40,999 bases of DNA from Candidatus Hydrogenedentota bacterium (GCA_013359265.1 JABWCD010000001.1:1-40999), one strand, 5' to 3'. Shown: positions 1-8,381, counted from the first letter of the stretch. Notes: generated from the sequence alone by a model not told the origin. Translations and numbers: made by a program.

Positions 1-86
1 CGCGGGTAAGGAAAATTATATCCAGACAATGACACTCGAGCTACCCAGGGACGCAAATCTCCACTTTGCTCTTGACTTTTCTCATC

Positions 87-1487
87 ATGGATGTCCCTAA
101 ATTAATGGAGGGTATTTCAATCGAATCGCCTGGAAATTCGGGCCTTTTGCGCGCGTTCGCTCGCGAATTTGAATCCCGCTCGGCCGGGGTCATTTGTAGA
201 GCGCCGGGGCGAGTCAATCTGCTCGGGGAACATGTTGACTACAATGGGCTCCCCGTGTTGCCGATGACCATAGACCGCGCCATCGCTGTTGTTGCGGGAG
301 TGCGTCAAGACAGTCGTGTGCGGATACGAAATACTGACGCATCGTTTGCCCCGGACGAATTCGTGAACGGACCCGATTTGACGCCGTCGCCGCAGGGTTC
401 GTGGATCAACTACTGCAAGGCCGCCATTGATGGCGTCAATCGCCATTACAGGCCGGATACGTTTCCGGGGCTGGACCTTCTCTATTCGGGGACGATTCCC
501 GCGGCCTCCGGGTTGTCGTCGTCGTCGGCGCTCGTCGTTGCAACTGCCCTGGCGTATCTGCACGCCCTCGGTATTCCGATCGATACCGAGGCGAAGCGCA
601 TCGAACTGGCCGCAATGCTCGCGCACGCGGAACGGTATGTGGGCGTGCATGGAGGCGGCATGGATCAGGCGATTATTCTGCTCGGCGCCGCGGAGTGTGC
701 GTGCAAGATTGACTTCTTTCCCTTGCGCGTCGAGCGCGTGCCCGTGTTCGACGATCACACGTTCGTCATCTGCAATTCGCTGGTGACGGCTGACAAGTCC
801 GGCTCGGCAATTCACCGGTACAACGAAGGCCCGCTTTCGTGCCGTCTCATTCGCGCGCTTGTCGAGAAGCACGCGAAGCTAACGTACGATGACGAGATCG
901 AGATTGAACACCTCGGCGACCTGTGGTTCGGCCCGCTGTGCCTGACGAACGTGGAAGTCGAGGCCTTGTTTCGCGACGCATTCCCACGGCCCCGAACGAC
1001 GCTGGCGCAGGCCGCAACCGTACTCGACCTTGGGGAGCCGGAAATCAGGCGGCGCTGGCTCGGCGACCTGCCTGAACCCGATGGCGGTTTCCCGTTACAG
1101 GCTCGCGCGCGGCACCAATTGACGGAGATGGCCCGAGTGGAACAGGGCCGCGACTGCCTCCTCGCGTCGGATGCGGTGTTGTTCGGTTCGCTTATGGACG
1201 ACTCGCACCAAAGCTGCGCGGACGACTTTGGAGTCAGTTCGCCCCAGTTGGACAAACTGGTGGAGATCGCGCGCGCGGCGGGAAGCATTGGATCGCGCCT
1301 GACGGGCGCCGGTTTCGGCGGTTGTACGGTGAACCTGGTCGAGACCGGCCAACTCGATCATTTTGTCCAATATGTTTCGCGCGCCTATTACGAGGACTAC
1401 CTCGGCCGCGGACGGCGTGACGCGTTCGCGAACGACGCAATCATCGTTGCGCATCCGGTGCCGGCCGCGGGTTACGAGGACTTGTAA
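87..1487 (+). CDS. galK: Galactokinase-family GHMP sugar kinase
   Basis: This is a 466-residue cytoplasmic GHMP kinase, most likely phosphorylating galactose or a related sugar at C1 with ATP as the first step of the Leloir pathway. The galactokinase signature (GRVNLLGEHVDYN) lies near residues 40-55, the ATP-binding loop (PAASGLSSSSAL) near 145, a GGGMDQ segment carrying the expected catalytic Asp near 195, and the C-terminal GHMP motif (TGAGFGGC) near 410. Length is slightly above the usual 380-430, from a longer middle section around residues 260-350. The ATG at 87 is used; ATG 105 and TTG 66 are in frame and none has a clear ribosome site. No other galactose genes are nearby, so the substrate is uncertain; N-acetylgalactosamine, arabinose or another sugar is possible. 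Confidence 0.85.
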   Translation: MDVPKLMEGISIESPGNSGLLRAFAREFESRSAGVICRAPGRVNLLGEHVDYNGLPVLPMTIDRAIAVVAGVRQDSRVRIRNTDASFAPDEFVNGPDLTPSPQGSWINYCKAAIDGVNRHYRPDTFPGLDLLYSGTIPAASGLSSSSALVVATALAYLHALGIPIDTEAKRIELAAMLAHAERYVGVHGGGMDQAIILLGAAECACKIDFFPLRVERVPVFDDHTFVICNSLVTADKSGSAIHRYNEGPLSCRLIRALVEKHAKLTYDDEIEIEHLGDLWFGPLCLTNVEVEALFRDAFPRPRTTLAQAATVLDLGEPEIRRRWLGDLPEPDGGFPLQARARHQLTEMARVEQGRDCLLASDAVLFGSLMDDSHQSCADDFGVSSPQLDKLVEIARAAGSIGSRLTGAGFGGCTVNLVETGQLDHFVQYVSRAYYEDYLGRGRRDAFANDAIIVAHPVPAAGYEDL

Positions 1488-1518
1488 AGGAATGGATTAT
1501 GACCTAGAATGCAAGTGG

Positions 1519-1577
1519 TTACGGCGCATACATTTCCCGTGAGAAATGTCGGATGGGGTTTGCCGTGAGCGCCGTAA
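1519..1577 (+). ncRNA. Possible structured RNA element (nested stems)
   Basis: A perfect 9-bp outer stem, TTACGGCGC (1519-1527) with GCGCCGTAA (1569-1577), encloses a perfect 7-bp hairpin, ACATTTC (1530-1536) with GAAATGT (1543-1549), loop CCGTGA. A short CGG/CCG pairing (1550-1552 with 1563-1565) could make a three-way junction. It sits in the 259-base gap between the kinase and the TPR gene. It could be a leader element of the downstream gene, a processed 3' end, or chance; it matches no riboswitch I recognise. A weak TTGACA (1617-1622) follows, without a convincing -10. Confidence 0.3.
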
Positions 1578-1746
1578 AAGTAGTGATTTTTCAACGGGTT
1601 AAGCAGATTTCACGTTTTGACAGGATTCGCTATGCGTGGTACCGTTGATTTGCGGACAGCTCGGACGGGTACGTCTCATCGCTGTCCTTTTTCGTTGACG
1701 GGTACTGCAGCGCCTGAGCGGTCTTGTCCACGGGAAGGAGCGGGCC

Positions 1747-2757
1747 GTGCCTAAGTTCGCGTACAAAGCGATTGACAGTGCGGGCGTAGAACAATCCGGA
1801 ATTCTCGAAGCGGCGACTGAGGCGGACGCCGTCAACGAGGTGGGACGCAGGGGACTTTTCCCTACCGATGTGCGCCCGGCAAATGTAACCGACGATCTCC
1901 GCGTTCGATGGCAGGAGCAACAACAACGACACAAAGAGTTGGAAACGAGGCGCGCGGAACAGCAGCGCAAACGGCAAACGCGCCAGCGGCTTGTTGTGCG
2001 ATATAAGGACGGCCGGACGGAGTACGGCGTCTGTTTCGCGCTGAATCCGAAGGATTCCGGCTTTCACCTGGACAAGGTCGACAAGAACGGAATCACAAGC
2101 GGCAACACAATCCAAATCCGGTATTCGGAATTGAAGGCGGTCTTTTACGTTAAGAGTTTCGACGGGAAATACGACAAGAACCAGCGATATCGCGAGTGGG
2201 CCCCGGAAGGCAGCGAACTGGTAATCGAGTTTGCCGACGGCGAGATACTGCGCGGCCATTGCATGCAGCATTACGACCCCGACGACACGCGGTTCTACAT
2301 TGTCCCGAAGGACCCGGCGACGAACAATATCTGCGCGCTCATAGAACGTTCGGCGACCACGCGCATTATGACGCCGGAAGAATACGAGGCGTCGCGGACG
2401 GAACGGCACGAAGCGCGAAAGGCGGCGGAGAAGACCGAGCTAACGCAGGAAGAGACGATGGGCGATTTCTACTTCGAGACGCGGAACTATGCCGCCGCAC
2501 TCGAACAGTACGGGGTAGCCCAGAAGAAACATCCGGATTCGCGCCGGTTGCGCCGCAAGATCATGGCGTCGCAATTCAATATCGGCGTCAGTTTTATCAA
2601 GAGGCGCGATTACGCGCACGCGTTGGAATGCATGCAGAAAGTGCTGCAGATGGACCCGACGAACGAACACGCGAAAAAGAAAGTGCAACAGCTCCGTAAG
2701 ATCGTCGAGCGCCCCGACAAAGCGCCCGTGCCGAAGACGGTCGAGCAGGATTTCTAG
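1747..2757 (+). CDS. TPR protein with GspF/PilC-like N-terminus
   Basis: This 336-residue protein has three parts. Residues 1-48 (beginning PKFAYKAIDSAGVEQSG, then an AATEADAVNEVGRRGLFPT segment) closely resemble the first 50 residues of type II secretion/type IV pilus platform proteins GspF/PilC, but no membrane domain follows. Residues 60-80 are a charged, Gln/Arg-rich linker. Residues 80-200 form a beta-rich domain of unknown function (VVRYKDGRTEYGV, later YSELKAVFYVKSFDGKYD). Residues 235-320 hold about two tetratricopeptide repeats. No signal peptide is visible. The start is GTG, fixed by an AAGGAG ribosome site 7 bases upstream. It lies 49 bp before the metallophosphoesterase and may be co-transcribed. 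Function is unknown; a scaffold or adaptor role is a guess from the TPRs. Confidence 0.85.
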   Translation: MPKFAYKAIDSAGVEQSGILEAATEADAVNEVGRRGLFPTDVRPANVTDDLRVRWQEQQQRHKELETRRAEQQRKRQTRQRLVVRYKDGRTEYGVCFALNPKDSGFHLDKVDKNGITSGNTIQIRYSELKAVFYVKSFDGKYDKNQRYREWAPEGSELVIEFADGEILRGHCMQHYDPDDTRFYIVPKDPATNNICALIERSATTRIMTPEEYEASRTERHEARKAAEKTELTQEETMGDFYFETRNYAAALEQYGVAQKKHPDSRRLRRKIMASQFNIGVSFIKRRDYAHALECMQKVLQMDPTNEHAKKKVQQLRKIVERPDKAPVPKTVEQDF

Positions 2758-2806
2758 CTGCAAAAGGAATTGGCCCGGCACGGCCGCGCCATGGGTTATG
2801 TGACGA

Positions 2807-3535
2807 ATGCAGATTGCCATCATTGCCGATCTTCACGCGAACCTCGAGGCGACCCTCGCGGTGTTCAAGGAGATCGACAAGCGTAAACCGGACAAGATTG
2901 TCTGTCTCGGGGACCTGACGGGGTACAACGCGAACCCGAACGAAGTCGTCGACATCATTCGCGAGCGCGAGATTCCGTGCATCATGGGCAACCACGACGC
3001 GGCCGTCTGCGGCATCGAGGATCCGTGGTTCTTCCGCGCGGCCGCCAAGCAGGTCATCGAGTGGCAGGTCGACGAGATTCGCGACGACAACCGCCGGTGG
3101 CTTGCGATGTGCCCCGAACAGGTCGTGTTTCGATCGACGTGCCTGGGCGTGCACGGCTCGCCGAGCAGCCGGGACGATTACATCATCGACTGGCTCGATG
3201 CGATGCGCCAACTCGAATATCTCAATGGCCGTGACGTCACCATTTGCTTCTTCGGTCACAGCCATCGTCCCTCGTTCTTCAGCGAGAAGGGCAATACGAC
3301 GGTGTCGAATTCCAACATTCGGCAGTTCCAGCCCGCAAACCGATACTTCGTGAATCCCGGGGCCGTGGGCCAGCCGCGCGACCGCGATCCGCGCGCGGCA
3401 TTTGGCATATTCGACACCGAAAAGATGACATTCGAGTTTTGTCGCACCGAGTACGATATCGACACATGCCAGCGCAAGATCATGGCGGCGGGGCTGCCGC
3501 TGGAGCTTGCACGCCGGCTCGCCGTAGGGAAGTAA
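2807..3535 (+). CDS. YfcE/MJ0936-like metallophosphoesterase
   Basis: A 242-residue cytoplasmic calcineurin-like phosphoesterase. The metal-binding motifs appear in order: DLHAN (residues 8-12, D-x-H), GDLTGYNANP (about 37), GNHD (about 64) and GHSH (about 150). These ligate two divalent metals in phosphodiesterases of the YfcE/MJ0936 family. Close relatives hydrolyse various phosphoesters and the natural substrate cannot be read from sequence. Its TAA stop shares the final A with the ATG of the dGTPase-like gene (TAATG), so the two are almost certainly translated together. With the dGTPase and nucleoside phosphorylase downstream, a nucleotide-related substrate is a reasonable inference. Confidence 0.88.
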   Translation: MQIAIIADLHANLEATLAVFKEIDKRKPDKIVCLGDLTGYNANPNEVVDIIREREIPCIMGNHDAAVCGIEDPWFFRAAAKQVIEWQVDEIRDDNRRWLAMCPEQVVFRSTCLGVHGSPSSRDDYIIDWLDAMRQLEYLNGRDVTICFFGHSHRPSFFSEKGNTTVSNSNIRQFQPANRYFVNPGAVGQPRDRDPRAAFGIFDTEKMTFEFCRTEYDIDTCQRKIMAAGLPLELARRLAVGK

Positions 3536-4596
3536 TGGCCCACCTCCCCCAGCCCATCGCGCCGCCCGGCGCGAAAACCGTGCGCGAACTGCTCGAGGAC
3601 CGCGAACGCGCCGTGCTGAGTCCGCACGCGACGCTCGCGTGCGCTTCGCGTGGCCGGGTCCACGAGGAAACCGAGCACGATTATCGGACCGCATTCCAAC
3701 GCGATCGCGACCGTATCCTGCATACAAAGGCGTTTCGCCGGCTGAAACAGAAAACCCAAGTGTTCATTGCGCCCAAGGGCGACCACTATCGCACGCGGCT
3801 TACGCACACGCTCGAGGTGGCGCAGATCGCGCGTACGGTGGCGCGGGCGCTGTTCCTCAACGAAGACCTTACTGAGGCGATTGCGCTTGGCCATGACTTG
3901 GGCCACACGCCATTTGGTCACGCGGGCGAGGCGGTGTTGGGCGAGGTGTACGCGGACGGGTTCCGCCACTACGAACAGAGCCTGCGGGTTGTTGACAAAC
4001 TCGAGACGCGACGCTCCGGGCACGGCTTGAACCTCACGCACGAAGTGCGTGAGGGGATTCTGAACCATTCCATCGGTAAGAGCATCCTGCTCGGCAGGCC
4101 CAGCGCGGCAGCCACTACGCCGGAGGCGACGGTCGTCAGCGTGTCGGACGCGATTGCGTATATAAACCACGACATCGACGACGCGCTGCGCTGCGGGCTG
4201 ATTGCTTTGGGCGATCTTCCAAAGGACGCCATCGGCCTGCTCGGATCCTCATCGTCGCAACGGATCGACCGAATGGTCGTGGCGCTCATCGAGGGCAGCG
4301 GCGAGGGGCGCGTTCGCATGCGGGAGGACGTGCGTCAGGCAACCGTCGAGTTGCGATCGTATCTGTATTCGAACCTGTATCCATGCGAGGCCATCAATCG
4401 CGAAATCCGCAAGGCGAAGAAGCTCCTGAAGGAACTGTATTTCCGATTGTTGGAGCAGCCGACAAAGGAAAGCGCCGCGGGCGATCCGAACGACAGCGTC
4501 GAGCGGCGCACGGTGGATTTTATCGCCGGGATGACCGATCCGTACGCGCTCGAACTATACAGCAAACTTTTCTTTCCAGAGTCATGGCCGGCGTAA
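3535..4596 (+). CDS. dgt: dGTPase-like HD-domain triphosphohydrolase
   Basis: A 353-residue HD hydrolase of the dGTPase family, which splits dGTP (and in this bacterial type often other dNTPs) into the deoxynucleoside and tripolyphosphate. Recognisable parts are the entry segment (YRTAFQRDRDRILHTKAFRRL, about 47-67), the QVF segment, the RTRLTHTLEVAQIAR helix with the first metal His, the GHDLGHTPFGHAGE HD motif near 122-135, HYEQSLR, and the late SDAIAYINHDIDDA helix carrying another metal-ligand Asp. The ATG at 3535 overlaps the previous stop by one base; an in-frame open stretch further upstream lies inside the previous gene and is not used. The 3' end overlaps the phosphorylase gene by 13 bases. 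The length fits the short-type family better than the 505-residue E. coli Dgt. Confidence 0.9.
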   Translation: MAHLPQPIAPPGAKTVRELLEDRERAVLSPHATLACASRGRVHEETEHDYRTAFQRDRDRILHTKAFRRLKQKTQVFIAPKGDHYRTRLTHTLEVAQIARTVARALFLNEDLTEAIALGHDLGHTPFGHAGEAVLGEVYADGFRHYEQSLRVVDKLETRRSGHGLNLTHEVREGILNHSIGKSILLGRPSAAATTPEATVVSVSDAIAYINHDIDDALRCGLIALGDLPKDAIGLLGSSSSQRIDRMVVALIEGSGEGRVRMREDVRQATVELRSYLYSNLYPCEAINREIRKAKKLLKELYFRLLEQPTKESAAGDPNDSVERRTVDFIAGMTDPYALELYSKLFFPESWPA

Positions 4597-5273
4597 TCGG
4601 TATCGTTTCGGGTTCGGGACTTGATCTTCGGGGACTCCTCAGCCGCACGACTGGGGAGTTCTCGTTTCAGGAGGAACTTGGATTCGATATCGACGCGCTG
4701 GAAGGACACGACCGCAAGTTCATACGGGGAACAAGCGGCGCGCACGAAATAATCCTGCAGTGCGGACGGCTGCACTTCTACGAGGGATATACGTTCGAAG
4801 AAGTCGTGAGCACAGTCGACATCTTAAACGCGTTCGGCGCGCAAACGATTCTCTTTACGAATGTCGGCGGCGGATTGCGGCCCACCACGAAGCCGGGGGA
4901 CATCGTTGCCATCAACGAGGTGCGAACCTGGCCGTTCACGCGGTGGGAAAACCAGCCGGAGGTGCTGACGCCGGACTTCGTCGTGCCCGGGTGCGACCGC
5001 ACGGGGGTTTATTACTGGATGCACGGCCCCTCGTACGAAACGCCGGCGGAAATCCGCGCGCTGCAAATCATGGGAGGCGACGTGGTCGGAATGAGCACGG
5101 CGCCGGAGATCGCGCGGTGCAAGCAACTCAGCGTGCGGTGCGCGGCGGTTTCGGTGATCACCAACAATTGCTGCACGCCGCAGGTGCTTACGCACGACGA
5201 CGTGGTCCGCGTGGCGGAATCGGCGTCGGGACGTTTGGTCGACATGCTGCTAAATGCCATTCACGCGATTTAG
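4584..5273 (+). CDS. Purine nucleoside phosphorylase
   Basis: A 229-residue family-2 (trimeric-type) purine nucleoside phosphorylase, which cleaves (deoxy)inosine or (deoxy)guanosine with phosphate to free base and (deoxy)ribose 1-phosphate. The phosphate-binding GSG is at residues 9-11 (IVSGSGL), the GRLHFYEGY motif near 60, TNVGGGLRP near 92, and the base-site signature GPSYETPAEIRALQ followed by GMSTAPE near 150-175. A conserved Asn follows (VITNN). It is shorter than the usual 265-290 residues, mainly at the N-terminus and in loops, but ATG 4584 is inside the upstream gene, so the gene is compact rather than broken. It could act directly on deoxyguanosine made by the dGTPase encoded just before it. 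MTA phosphorylase is an alternative within the same superfamily. Confidence 0.88.
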   Translation: MAGVIGIVSGSGLDLRGLLSRTTGEFSFQEELGFDIDALEGHDRKFIRGTSGAHEIILQCGRLHFYEGYTFEEVVSTVDILNAFGAQTILFTNVGGGLRPTTKPGDIVAINEVRTWPFTRWENQPEVLTPDFVVPGCDRTGVYYWMHGPSYETPAEIRALQIMGGDVVGMSTAPEIARCKQLSVRCAAVSVITNNCCTPQVLTHDDVVRVAESASGRLVDMLLNAIHAI

Positions 5274-5361
5274 CGCAATGCGAGGAATTGTGTATCCGCG
5301 GGCGCGGACATTAGTCGGTCTGGTGACCAAATGCTCGATTGCGATTGCGAGTCATCCTGAA

Positions 5362-5379
5362 GCTTGGCGTTCGCCAAGC
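5362..5379 (+). terminator. Hairpin after nucleotide operon (weak terminator)
   Basis: A perfect stem GCTTGGCG/CGCCAAGC with a tiny loop lies about 90 bases after the phosphorylase stop. No T-run follows, so intrinsic termination on the + strand is doubtful. The rest of 5274-5500, between convergent genes, shows nothing else I can identify. Confidence 0.3.
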
Positions 5380-5500
5380 GAACAGAAATTCATGGGCGGA
5401 ATGGACTGGATAGACGAGATGGACGGCAGTTAGGACGAACGCCGACAATCAATTACGATTACGAGCACGAAGATCCAGCAAGCTAATATCGCGAGTTGCT

Positions 5501-6124
5501 TCAGTCCGTCGCACCGTCCGCGTCGTTTTCCGAAAAGACCTGCGCCGAAAATCGGTAGAGTGTTGCTTCCGGGTTTTCCCAGGAGCGGTCGGGATACCCC
5601 GCTTTCATGCAGACCGCTTTCAAGAACTGCTCCACGTTCCATCCGCGTTCCGTGGCAACCTGCGGCAAGAGCAGTCCGCCGCGGAAAGGCGGCATCGCGA
5701 TATAGAGTCCATCACGGCCGATCACAATCTCGCGCAGATCGTGCACCCGTCTGAACGGCGTGTCCGGCGAATCGCCCGGGGTAAGCGCGGATACCTCGAC
5801 GGTAATCGAGCTCAATTCGCCGGGTTGGACGGGTTCGAAGCGCGGGTCATTGGAGGATGCGTTGACGGCGTTTTCGGATACGGCGCGCGCGAGCGGCTCT
5901 TTGTTCTGCGTATAGCCGATGCACCCGCGCAGGTCGCCGTGCGCGTGCAGGGTAACGAAAGCGCCGTGTTTTTCGCGGAGGGCGGGGGTCAGGCCGTACT
6001 CTTCGATATCGATGCGCCGGCGGTGGCGGACCCACGCGTCAAGCGAATCGCGCGCGACGCGCAACAGCGTTAGCTCTTCGCCACGCGTGAGAAAATGCTC
6101 ACTCCGATCCAGGTTGTGCGTCAT
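5501..6124 (-). CDS. amrA: AmmeMemoRadiSam system protein A (AMMECR1 domain)
   Basis: A 207-residue AMMECR1-domain protein. The hallmark LRGCIGY motif is at about residues 75-81 (preceded by HAHGD), followed by AVSENAVNASSNDPRF and the ITVEVSALTP strand, and near the C-terminus LLLPQVATERGW and FLKAVCMKAG, all typical of the family. AMMECR1 proteins are widespread; in bacteria they commonly sit beside a Memo-like protein and a radical SAM enzyme, with no firmly established reaction. ATG 6124 lies 26 bases inside the upstream Memo-like gene, so the pair is co-translated. No radical SAM partner is found within this window. The domain assignment is secure and the function is not known. Confidence 0.88.
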   Translation of the reverse strand: MTHNLDRSEHFLTRGEELTLLRVARDSLDAWVRHRRRIDIEEYGLTPALREKHGAFVTLHAHGDLRGCIGYTQNKEPLARAVSENAVNASSNDPRFEPVQPGELSSITVEVSALTPGDSPDTPFRRVHDLREIVIGRDGLYIAMPPFRGGLLLPQVATERGWNVEQFLKAVCMKAGYPDRSWENPEATLYRFSAQVFSENDADGATD

Positions 6125-7253
6125 TGGGAGGTGTAGCCTCCGCGGGTGTCGGTCCAGATGCTTGATCCTGCGGCGCGGGCCCAACGGGCGCTGCTTCCGC
6201 CGCGCGCGCGGCGTCGCGGACGCCGTCGGTGATGCGAATCGGCTCGGGCCGCGTCGAGCGTTCGCGCATACCGTCGATAAAAACGATGGATGCGTAGCTG
6301 ACGGAGGCGCGCGGATTGCCGGTCATGCGCGCGGTCAGATCGTAATCGACCATAACGCCGGCAGACGTCGACGGCATAAGGCGCATCAGTACGCAGAGGG
6401 CTTCCGGTCCGGAAATCGTATTTTGCGTGTCCTTTAGATATGCCTGAAATCCGCGCACACGACGCTCTTCGATCAGGCGGATGGCGGCTTGATCGAGCGC
6501 GGAGATGCCCTCGACGATGCCGGTCGTGAACTGTGGAGTGAAATTATTGGAGGCGCCGTATCGCGTGAAATCGGAACATGCGACGACCAGCGTGTGCTCG
6601 TCGACAATTTCGCGCAACGTATTCACGATGGAGTTCAACGCGGGTTCATCGAACTCGCCAGTAACTTTCTTCAATGTGCCCACGACGATTGGCACGAGTT
6701 GGAACTCGCCAAGTTGCACCTGGAGGAATGGCAAGATAACTTCGATTGCGGGTTCCTTTTCGTGGAGCGCCGTCCTGCCCACCCGCGGGTCCGAATAGGC
6801 TTGCTCGCGGTAGACCAAGCCGCGAATTGCGATCAGTCCGTTCACGCAAATGCGGCGCACTGCGGGTCCGTCGAGTTCGACGTCGCCCAGCGGCGTGCGG
6901 TAATAGCGCAGCGAAGGAACGGAGCAGCCGCGAAATTCCGAATGCAGGGCCGGGGCCAGCACGATCACGCGCTTGTACTGTCCGGGCTGGATGTACTTGA
7001 ACGCGCTCGCCATGATGCTGCCCGCGGCGCGGTAGGAAGAGTGCGGGACGACGCATCCCACCACGGGGCCGGGCACGGGGATGGTTTCGGCCTCGGTAAT
7101 GTACTGCGAAACCGCGGCCCGCAATTGATCCGCGCCCGCGGGATAATACAGACCCGCCGCAATAGGTTGCCGGACGCGCGCCATCTCCCCCGCTCCCGCG
7201 ATCAGAATCGGGAAGGAAGCACAAAGCATTGCGATAAACCCCATGCGGTTCAT
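6099..7253 (-). CDS. amrB: AmmeMemoRadiSam system protein B (Memo-like), exported
   Basis: A 384-residue Memo-family protein, structurally related to extradiol dioxygenases. It starts with a hydrophobic segment (residues 4-21) that looks like a signal peptide or anchor, so the protein is probably outside the cytoplasm. The Memo core runs from ARVRQPIAAGLYYPA (about 25) to VSYASIVFI (about 325), followed by an Ala/Pro-rich tail. H71 (PHSSY) and H104 (PALHSEF) match two conserved His of human MEMO1, but the His of the EHSIE motif is P168, the His of SSDFCHW is R231, and the Cys of the TICG motif is S281. The active-site pocket therefore appears altered. The stop overlaps the AMMECR1 start. ATG 7253 is used; 7244 is an in-frame alternative. 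Confidence 0.82.
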   Translation of the reverse strand: MNRMGFIAMLCASFPILIAGAGEMARVRQPIAAGLYYPAGADQLRAAVSQYITEAETIPVPGPVVGCVVPHSSYRAAGSIMASAFKYIQPGQYKRVIVLAPALHSEFRGCSVPSLRYYRTPLGDVELDGPAVRRICVNGLIAIRGLVYREQAYSDPRVGRTALHEKEPAIEVILPFLQVQLGEFQLVPIVVGTLKKVTGEFDEPALNSIVNTLREIVDEHTLVVACSDFTRYGASNNFTPQFTTGIVEGISALDQAAIRLIEERRVRGFQAYLKDTQNTISGPEALCVLMRLMPSTSAGVMVDYDLTARMTGNPRASVSYASIVFIDGMRERSTRPEPIRITDGVRDAARAAEAAPVGPAPQDQASGPTPAEATPPNDAQPGSE

Positions 7254-8293
7254 GGCGTCATGATAAACGCGGCACAGGCACAACGCGACATTTGTTTTCG
7301 TTCCGACGGAGCCGCTCGCCCGACACGGGCAGGCGGACGTGCCGCGCAAGCGTCCGCCCCTACACTACTGCCCAACGTGTTGCACTCCGGAGAGCAGGCG
7401 TGACGGCGCCGCATAGCCGCAGTCAAAGGGATTCAGAAGGGATTAGGGGATAGGGTTCAGGGTTCAGTTGAGCCGGGAATCGGGAATCAGTTTTCGGGTC
7501 TGGCGTACAGGCTCCTCGTCCTTGCGCGCTGCATCGGCGTTTGTCGGTTGCGGGTAATTCTGTTGACGATCGGGGTCTGCACGACCCATTTCTCTTTCCT
7601 CTTCGCGAATCACGAGGGGGTGCACACCTTCTCTTGACGATTCAAGGGGTGGGTGGAGCCGGGCCGCGTTCGATGCGGATGCCGGTTCCATGAGTGCCTC
7701 CGATTCCATAGCGCCATCGGGGAGTTGCGGCGCGGTGGCTCGTGGGTTTAGGCCGGGCTGGGTGAGCAATACCCCCCGGCTCGATGATCTCCGTGCTCGC
7801 CGCTTCGCCGGGCCACGGAGCTGTGGTCAACACGGTCCCTCCATCTTTCGGCCTACGCTGTTGCACCTGTCGTATGAACGCGCTTGCGAAACGACCTCTG
7901 TTTAGTTGACAAACTGAAACGCGCAGTGCGAAAAGCCGGGAGGTCGCGTTTGGAATCTGCTTTGGGAAACGAGGGGTTTTGATGGAAAGTCGCAGATTCG
8001 TTGTCGATCAAGCTTATAGAGAATGTTCAGCCACAGACTCCTCGTATTGGGTAGATGAGGACGATGCGACGATCAAGGACGCGGAGTGGAGCGCGACAGG
8101 AGAGCTTTCTGTTTTTCGTGGTCATCGTCCGGCCGGGCGTCGCCTGGAATGCCGCGCTCGCGGGACGCCGGGAGCCCAGTCCATTGTGGTGGAACTCCCA
8201 ATTTTGTCGCTGGGGACGGTGAGTGGCCAAGCTGACCGTGTTCGGTGTACGCGTGCTTGAGTGGTCTAATTCGTGGTCCCTAAAATTAGGGCG
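7254..8293. other. Gene-poor stretch, no convincing gene
   Basis: About 1 kb without a supported gene. Near 7440-7500 there are short tandem echoes (GGGTTCAGGGTTCAG and CGGGAATCGGGAATCAG). At 7414-7433 a GCATAGCCGCA...CAAAGGG word recurs at 8875-8892. A possible 92-codon reading frame from ATG 7982 has a GAGGGG sequence 5 bases upstream but an amino-acid make-up unlike a folded protein. The stretch 7640-7900 is open on both strands without recognisable domains and may be decayed sequence. Confidence 0.5.
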
Positions 8294-8322
8294 TTGACAA
8301 TATACCTATCAGTAGGTATATT
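8294..8322 (+). promoter_or_regulatory. Strong sigma70-type promoter with operator palindrome
   Basis: TTGACA (8294-8299) and TATATT (8317-8322) are separated by exactly 17 bp. The spacer and part of the -10 are filled by a perfect 8-bp-arm palindrome, TATACCTATCAGTAGGTATA (8301-8320). A repressor bound there would block polymerase. Predicted transcription starts near 8329, leaving a leader of about 53 nt before ATG 8382. The regulator is not encoded next to it; the dyad form suits a TetR-like or similar dimeric repressor (inference). Confidence 0.7.
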
Positions 8323-8381
8323 CGATATGCAAGGTTGACTCGAGCGGAACTATACGGGTATCCGGCAACGGGAGGACTGCG

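Noticed and set aside
117-872. Long minus-strand frame opposite the galactokinase
   Set aside because: It mirrors a conserved kinase gene and shows no domain; it is a GC-rich shadow frame.
1617-1645. TTGACA with a weak -10 upstream of the TPR gene
   Set aside because: The -10 at the correct spacing (TACCGT) is too poor to list as a promoter.
7464-7866. Overlapping minus-strand frames (about 70-100 codons) in the gene-poor stretch
   Set aside because: Rich in Pro, Ala and Arg, no domain, no ribosome site and mutually overlapping.
7982-8260. 92-codon plus-strand frame with a GAGGGG upstream
   Set aside because: The ribosome-like site is acceptable, but the composition and lack of any secondary-structure pattern do not support a real protein.
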